NCBI GenBank assembly: GCA_001725355.1
Contig: MEGD01000008.1
Coordinates: 62,001 to 126,000, forward strand
Direction: 5' to 3'
Length of the DNA: 64,000 nt
From: Novosphingobium sp. SCN 66-18
GTDB taxonomy: Bacteria > Pseudomonadota > Alphaproteobacteria > Sphingomonadales > Sphingomonadaceae
Positions 59,669 through 64,000 of the stretch are shown here, piece by piece; within the stretch, counting starts at the first letter, position 1; every line of letters starts with the position of its first letter. The position numbers were made by a program, and so were the translations under genes. The notes below the pieces were generated by a model, which saw only the letters and a list, made by a program, of their open reading frames with translations, made no database searches and was not told the DNA's origin.

Positions 59669-60673
59669 TCAGCCGGACGACGCGATGACGTGCAGGAAAG
59701 AGTCCGGATCGACGTTGCCGCCGGACAGCAGCACCGCCGTGCGCCCGTCGGCCGGCACCTTGCCCGCCAGCACGGCCGCCAGCGCCGCCGCGCCGCCCGG
59801 TTCGATCACCAGCCGCAGTTTCGCGAACGCCAGCCTTTGCGCGGCTCGCACGTCGGCTTCGCTCACAGTCACGCCGTGAAGCCCGCGCGTTGTCATCACC
59901 TCGAAATTGACGGGGAACGTCACTGGCGTCTGCAAGGCATCGCAGGCGGTTGGCGGCGGGTTGGCATCGAGCGGCAGAATGTGCCCGGCGGCGAGGCTGC
60001 GCGCCACGTCGTCCCACCCTTCCGGCTCCACCGGCACCACTTCGACATCCGGGCAGGCGAGGGCGAGACCGGCGGTGAGTCCGCCGCCGCCGCAGGGGCA
60101 GACGATCCGCGTGGGCGCGCCTCCGGCCCGCGCTTCCATCTGCGCCGCCAGTTCGATGCCCGCCGAACCCTGCCCTTCGATTACCCAGGGATCGCCATAG
60201 GCGTGGACCAGCACCGCGCCGCTCTTCGCACAGAGATCCGCGGCGATGGCATCGCGCGATTCGCGCATCCGTTCGTAGAGCACGATCTGCGCGCCCAGCG
60301 CCCGCGTCGCTTCCAGCTTCACCCCCGGCGCGTCGGACGGCATCACGATCGTGGCCGCCACGCCCAGCCTGCGCGCCGCCCAGGCCACGCCCTGCGCGTG
60401 GTTGCCGCTCGATACCGCCACCACGCCGCGCGCGCGCTCTTCCGGCGAAAGGTCGCTCATCCGGTGCCATGCGCCGCGGATCTTGAACGCGCCGACGGGT
60501 TGCAGGCTCTCCACCTTGCACCAGATTGTCACACCGTTGACATCCAGCGGCAGCACCGGAGTCTGCGGCAGGATGTCCGCGATCTTCGCGGCCGCGCGCA
60601 GCACGCCATCGCGGGTGGGGCGGCGGATCGGGGAAGCGGGGCCTGGAGGAGAAGGAGGACTTGGGTTTGTCAT
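59669..60673 (-). CDS. Threonine/serine dehydratase-like PLP enzyme
   Basis: 334 residues of fold type II. The PLP lysine is in PVGAFKIRGAWHRM, SSGNHAQGVAWAARRLG binds the substrate carboxylate, and VCPCGGGGLTAGLALA is the phosphate loop. It lacks the C-terminal regulatory ACT domains of IlvA, so it is a catabolic threonine dehydratase or serine racemase-like enzyme. It is transcribed divergently from the carboxynorspermidine dehydrogenase gene. Confidence 0.87.
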   Translation of the reverse strand: MTNPSPPSPPGPASPIRRPTRDGVLRAAAKIADILPQTPVLPLDVNGVTIWCKVESLQPVGAFKIRGAWHRMSDLSPEERARGVVAVSSGNHAQGVAWAARRLGVAATIVMPSDAPGVKLEATRALGAQIVLYERMRESRDAIAADLCAKSGAVLVHAYGDPWVIEGQGSAGIELAAQMEARAGGAPTRIVCPCGGGGLTAGLALACPDVEVVPVEPEGWDDVARSLAAGHILPLDANPPPTACDALQTPVTFPVNFEVMTTRGLHGVTVSEADVRAAQRLAFAKLRLVIEPGGAAALAAVLAGKVPADGRTAVLLSGGNVDPDSFLHVIASSG

Positions 60674-60748
60674 TCCTATCCCCTAAAGGCGCTTGCCATG
60701 AATGTCCCGCGCCGTGCCGCGCGGCGGTTGAAAATGTTTGGAGAACCC

Positions 60749-61960
60749 ATGGCTAAAGTACTCGTCATCGGCGCAGGCGGCGTCGGCTCGGTCGCGGTCC
60801 ACAAGATGGCGATGAACCCGGATATCTTCGGCGAAGTAGTTCTCGCCAGCCGCACCAGGAGCAAGTGCGATGCGATTGCCGCCTCGGTGAAGCAGCGCAC
60901 CGGGCGCGACCTGGCAACCTACCAGATCGATGCCGACGACGTAGCCGCGACAACCGCGCTGATCGGGGAGGTCAAGCCCGCCCTCGTCGTCAACCTTGCA
61001 CTGCCGTATCAGGATCTCGCGATCATGGACGCCTGCCTTGCCGCCGGCGTCAACTACATGGACACCGCCAACTACGAACCGCGCGAGGAAGCGAAGTTCG
61101 AATACAAGTGGCAGTGGGCCTACCAGGAAAAGTTCAAGGCCGCCGGGCTGATGGCGCTGCTGGGCTCGGGCTTTGATCCGGGCGTGACCAGCGCGTTCGC
61201 GATGTGGCTCAAGAAGCACAAGCTCAAGACCATCCGCACGCTCGACATCCTCGATTGCAATGGCGGCGATCACGGCCAGCACTTCGCCACCAACTTCAAC
61301 CCGGAAATCAACATCCGCGAAGTGACCGCGCCCGCGCGCCACTGGGAGAATGGCGACTGGGTGGAAACCCCGGCGATGTCGGTGAAGCAGACGTTCGATT
61401 TCGAGGCGGTCGGCCCGAAGAACATGTATCTTATGTATCACGAGGAACTGGAAAGCCTGGCGAAGTTCATCCCCGAGATGGAACGCGCACGCTTCTGGAT
61501 GACCTTCGGCGATGCCTATATCACGCATCTCACCGTGCTCCAGAACGTGGGAATGACGCGGATCGACCCGGTGATCTACGAAGGCAAGGAGATCATCCCG
61601 CTCCAGTTCCTGAAGGCGGTGCTGCCCGAACCTTCGAGTCTTGGCCCCACGACCAAGGGCAAGACCAACATCGGCGACATCGCCACGGGCGAGGCGCTGG
61701 ACGGTTCGGGCGAGAAGACCTTCTACATCTACAACATCTGCGATCACGAGGACGCCTATGCCGAAACCGGCAACCAGGCGGTCAGCTACACCACCGGCGT
61801 GCCCGCGATGATCGGCGCCGCGCTGATGGTGCAGGGCGTGTGGAAGGGTGAAGGCGTGTTCAACATGGAACAGTTCGATCCCGATCCCTACATGGACATG
61901 CTGAACAAGCACGGCCTGCCCTGGCAGGTGAAGGAACTCGAAGGACCGCTGGCATTTTGA
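60749..61960 (+). CDS. Carboxynorspermidine dehydrogenase (saccharopine dehydrogenase family)
   Basis: 403 residues. It condenses aspartate semialdehyde with putrescine or diaminopropane and reduces the imine, giving carboxy(nor)spermidine. The NADPH motif is VLVIGAGGVGSVAVHKMA. NYMDTANYEPREEAKFEY and LLGSGFDPGVTSAFAMW are typical of this clade. GGAG lies five bases before ATG 60749, which is preferred to 60734. It pairs with the decarboxylase gene at 62597. Its stop overlaps the following ATG (TGATG). Confidence 0.88.
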   Translation: MAKVLVIGAGGVGSVAVHKMAMNPDIFGEVVLASRTRSKCDAIAASVKQRTGRDLATYQIDADDVAATTALIGEVKPALVVNLALPYQDLAIMDACLAAGVNYMDTANYEPREEAKFEYKWQWAYQEKFKAAGLMALLGSGFDPGVTSAFAMWLKKHKLKTIRTLDILDCNGGDHGQHFATNFNPEINIREVTAPARHWENGDWVETPAMSVKQTFDFEAVGPKNMYLMYHEELESLAKFIPEMERARFWMTFGDAYITHLTVLQNVGMTRIDPVIYEGKEIIPLQFLKAVLPEPSSLGPTTKGKTNIGDIATGEALDGSGEKTFYIYNICDHEDAYAETGNQAVSYTTGVPAMIGAALMVQGVWKGEGVFNMEQFDPDPYMDMLNKHGLPWQVKELEGPLAF

Positions 61961-62320
61961 TGCGCCGCCTGCTGATCAGCCTTGTCGCCTGCCAGGCGCT
62001 GGTGGCCTGCGCGCCGGCCAAGACGCCGACGGCGCCTTCCGCACCCGTCGCGCAATCCGGCCCGTCCTGCGCGGCGAGCGGCGGTTTCCTGGAGCGGCGC
62101 GGGCGGATGGGGGCCGAACTGTGCGTTCATCGCTATGCCGATGCGGGCAAGGCCTGCCACGACAAGGCCGATTGCCAGGGACGCTGCATTGCCGACCGAG
62201 GGCGGAATGCCCGCCGCGGGCGAGGCCGTGAGCGGCAAGTGCCAGGTCGACGACAGGCTGTTCGGCTGCTTTGCCGAAGTGCGGGACGGCAAGGCGCAGC
62301 CCGGCCTTTGCATCGATTAG
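61960..62320 (+). pseudogene. Small lipoprotein-like gene with a frameshift
   Basis: The N-terminus RRLLISLVACQALVACAPAK has a lipobox-like cysteine, and CHDKADCQGRCI continues in the first frame to about 62190. The matching end (TEGGMPAAGEAVSGKCQVDD, RLFGCFAEVRDGKAQPGLCI) is in the next frame and stops at 62320. A shift near 62190 therefore breaks an original protein of about 120 residues with paired cysteines. The final TAG stop uses the TA target bases plus the first G of MITE copy 2. Family unknown; sequencing error cannot be excluded. Confidence 0.7.
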
Positions 62321-62583
62321 GTCGTAAACTCATAAACAGCAGAATCGAGGTTTGAAGCAAAATGGCCCGGCGTAAGGAGGAGGGGCACAGGAATATGTCG
62401 ATATTTCAAGCCGCTCCGACGCCGCGCTGGGCCATTTTGGTCAAATCCCTGCGGGACGTCCAAATGGCTTCCATCTCGAACCGAAAGGCGCTTGCAAAGA
62501 CGTCCAGTCTTAGCCGCGCGCCTTTCGGCCCGATATGTTCGCCATTTGGACGCCTCGATCCTGCTGTTTATGAGTTTACGACC
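62320..62583. mobile_element. 264-bp MITE-like element, copy 2
   Basis: Same length as copy 1 and the same organisation: 31-base terminal inverted repeats (30 of 31 paired; outer bases GGTCGTAAACTCATAAACAG), flanking TA, and inner inverted pairs. Several bases differ from copy 1 in both arms together, so each copy keeps its own pairing. It lies between the broken lipoprotein gene and the decarboxylase, ending 13 bases before that start codon, and in the same orientation as copy 1 relative to its downstream gene. Confidence 0.85.
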
Positions 62584-62596
62584 TAAAGGACTGCCC

Positions 62597-63790
62597 ATGG
62601 AAACCAGAGCCGGCGATCCGGGCGCGTTCGCCCATTTTGACCTGTCGCGCGTCGACAGCCCCGCCTTCGTCGTGGACGCGGCGCGGTTGCGTGCCAATCT
62701 GGCCGTGCTGGCCGACGTGCGCGACCGGGCGGGGATCAAGGTTCTGGCCGCGCTCAAGGCGTTCTCGATGTGGCGCGTCGCGCCCATCGTCGGCCAGTAC
62801 CTCGATGGCGTCTGCACCTCCGGCCTGTGGGAAGCCAAGCTGGCCGACGAGCACTATAGCGGTGAGATCGCGACCTATTGCGCGGCCTACAAGGCGGAGG
62901 ACCTGCCCGAGATCCTGCGCCTGTCCGACCATGTGATCTTCAATTCGCCGGGCCAGCACGCGCGCTTCGCCGGCGAGATCGCCACGGCGCGCGCCGGCGG
63001 CGAGCGGTTCGACGTGGCCTTGCGCATCAACCCGCTGCATGCCGAAGGCGAAGTGCCGCGCTATGATCCTTGCGCACCGCATTCGCGCCTGGGTTTTCCC
63101 GTCGACCAACTGACCGACGCGCACATGGAGGGCGTGACCGGGCTGCACTTCCATTCGCTGTGCGAGCAGGACTTCGAGCCGCTCCGGCGTACCTGGGAAG
63201 CGCTCAAGCCGCGCATCGAGCGGTTCTTCCCGCGCCTCGAATGGCTGAACTTCGGCGGCGGCCACCACATCACCCGCGCCGATTACCAGCGCGAGGATCT
63301 GGTGGCGTTCCTGCAGCAGGTGAAGGCCGATACCGGGTGCGAGATCTATCTCGAACCGGGCGAGGCCGTGGCGCTGGACGCCGGCATTCTCGTGGGCACC
63401 GTGCTCGATACCCACTGGAACGGGATGCCGATCGCCATCACCGACATTTCCGCCACCTGCCACATGCCCGATGTGCTGGAAGCGCCTTACCGACCCGCCA
63501 TGCTGGGCGAACGGCCGACGGACGAATACGAAGGCGGGGAAGGAGAGGCCGTGCGCCTGGGCGGGCCTTCGTGCCTTGCCGGCGACGTGATCGGCGATTT
63601 CCGTTTGCCGGTGCCGGCCGAACCCGGCGTGCGCTTCGCCTTTCTCGATCAGGCGCATTACTCGATGGTCAAGACCACGACCTTCAACGGCGTGCCCCTG
63701 CCATCGATCTGGCTATGGGACAGCGAAACCGACGCGCTCGAATGCGTGCGGCGCTTCGCCTACGAGGATTTTCGCGACAGGCTTTCCTGA
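62597..63790 (+). CDS. nspC: Carboxynorspermidine decarboxylase
   Basis: 397 residues of the alanine racemase-fold PLP decarboxylases. The PLP lysine is in KVLAALKAFSMWRVAP. GLHFHSLCEQDFEPLRRTW and WLNFGGGHHITRADYQRED are specific to this family. It makes (nor)spermidine from the product of the dehydrogenase encoded 640 bases upstream. AAAGGA, formed at the MITE edge, lies six bases before ATG 62597; earlier in-frame ATGs fall inside the MITE. Confidence 0.93.
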   Translation: METRAGDPGAFAHFDLSRVDSPAFVVDAARLRANLAVLADVRDRAGIKVLAALKAFSMWRVAPIVGQYLDGVCTSGLWEAKLADEHYSGEIATYCAAYKAEDLPEILRLSDHVIFNSPGQHARFAGEIATARAGGERFDVALRINPLHAEGEVPRYDPCAPHSRLGFPVDQLTDAHMEGVTGLHFHSLCEQDFEPLRRTWEALKPRIERFFPRLEWLNFGGGHHITRADYQREDLVAFLQQVKADTGCEIYLEPGEAVALDAGILVGTVLDTHWNGMPIAITDISATCHMPDVLEAPYRPAMLGERPTDEYEGGEGEAVRLGGPSCLAGDVIGDFRLPVPAEPGVRFAFLDQAHYSMVKTTTFNGVPLPSIWLWDSETDALECVRRFAYEDFRDRLS

Positions 63791-63842
63791 ACGGGCCCCG
63801 TGGGGCATGTTCCTTTCCGAAAACGAAAACGGAGAGGGTTGA

Positions 63843-64000
63843 ATGCCGGACAAGCTGCTCGACGCGATCACCAGCGATCCCGTGACGATGGGCTGGATGC
63901 AGGGCGCGCCGCCCGCGCCGGAAAAGCGCCTGCTGGCCGCGCGCGCCGATCACATGCGCTTTCCCACCACGCGCTGGGCTTTTTCCCACATGCGCGAATT
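63843..64000 (+). CDS. Serine hydrolase (beta-lactamase family), N-terminal part, cut by window end
   Basis: 52 residues are visible: PDKLLDAITSDPVTMGWMQG, then a region ending RFPTTRWAFSHMRE. This start is typical of class C-like serine hydrolases of sphingomonads, but the SxxK motif lies beyond the window, so the call is tentative. GGAGAGG precedes the ATG. Confidence 0.6.
   Translation, partial: MPDKLLDAITSDPVTMGWMQGAPPAPEKRLLAARADHMRFPTTRWAFSHMRE

Overview
The window is GC-rich, gene-dense bacterial chromosome. Gene content and protein sequences point to an alphaproteobacterium of the order Sphingomonadales, most likely Novosphingobium or a close relative. This rests on the sdhCDA arrangement, a fused KorA/KorB pair, betaine-lipid btaAB genes, the carboxynorspermidine route to polyamines, a subclass B3 metallo-beta-lactamase and SOS boxes of the alphaproteobacterial GTTC-N7-GTTC type. 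Genus level is inference; no rRNA gene is present. No tRNA, rRNA, CRISPR array or transposase gene was seen, and no stretch longer than about 300 bases lacks a gene. The longest gaps are 43836-44082 (inside a small island) and 19011-19250 (a divergent promoter region).

Layout. 1-5436 (+): end of recN, a secreted monooxygenase-like protein, a GNAT acetyltransferase, ligA, a LysE-type exporter and a CinA-like protein, mostly with ATGA/GTGA stop-start overlaps. 5438-7999 (-): prmA, a B3 metallo-beta-lactamase and an SDR. 8077-10893: sdhCDA with a promoter and a strong terminator, but no sdhB. 10909-17528: envelope and secreted peptidases, guaB, an RsmB-like methyltransferase and a TPR protein. 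17560-28086: rppH, an HSL esterase, korAB, a YdjM-like membrane protein, a photolyase gene broken by an internal deletion, a cyclopropane synthase, an SDR and purF. 28290-35013: a diguanylate cyclase, a chemoreceptor, lolE/lolD, two small paralogous unknowns and glutathione peroxidase. 35155-42778: a Yip1-like membrane protein, dnaE, an acyl-CoA ligase and small proteins.

42765-44925 is the most unusual part. A PA0069-family radical SAM gene has been split by about 1.05 kb of AT-richer DNA. Its original 5' end is stranded upstream, and the insert supplies a divergent replacement 5' end with its own SOS promoter. 44954-64000: moaB, a lytic transglycosylase, a degenerate uracil-DNA glycosylase-like protein, ETF-QO, a DUF559 nuclease cassette bounded by 50-bp inverted repeats, ispE, ilvD, NAD(P)HX repair, an RNA methyltransferase, two MAPEG proteins, btaAB, a PLP dehydratase, and the polyamine genes for carboxynorspermidine dehydrogenase and decarboxylase. 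Two 264-bp MITE-like elements with 31-bp terminal inverted repeats sit immediately upstream of ETF-QO and of the decarboxylase, both in the same orientation.

Functionally the window is mainly housekeeping: DNA replication and repair (recN, ligA, dnaE), energy metabolism (sdh, kor, ETF-QO), purine, branched-chain and isoprenoid synthesis (purF, guaB, ilvD, ispE), lipoprotein export and lipid modification (cfa, btaAB). Three kinds of mobile DNA are layered on it: the radical SAM island, the DUF559 cassette and the MITE pair. Two genes look recently broken (photolyase and a small lipoprotein).
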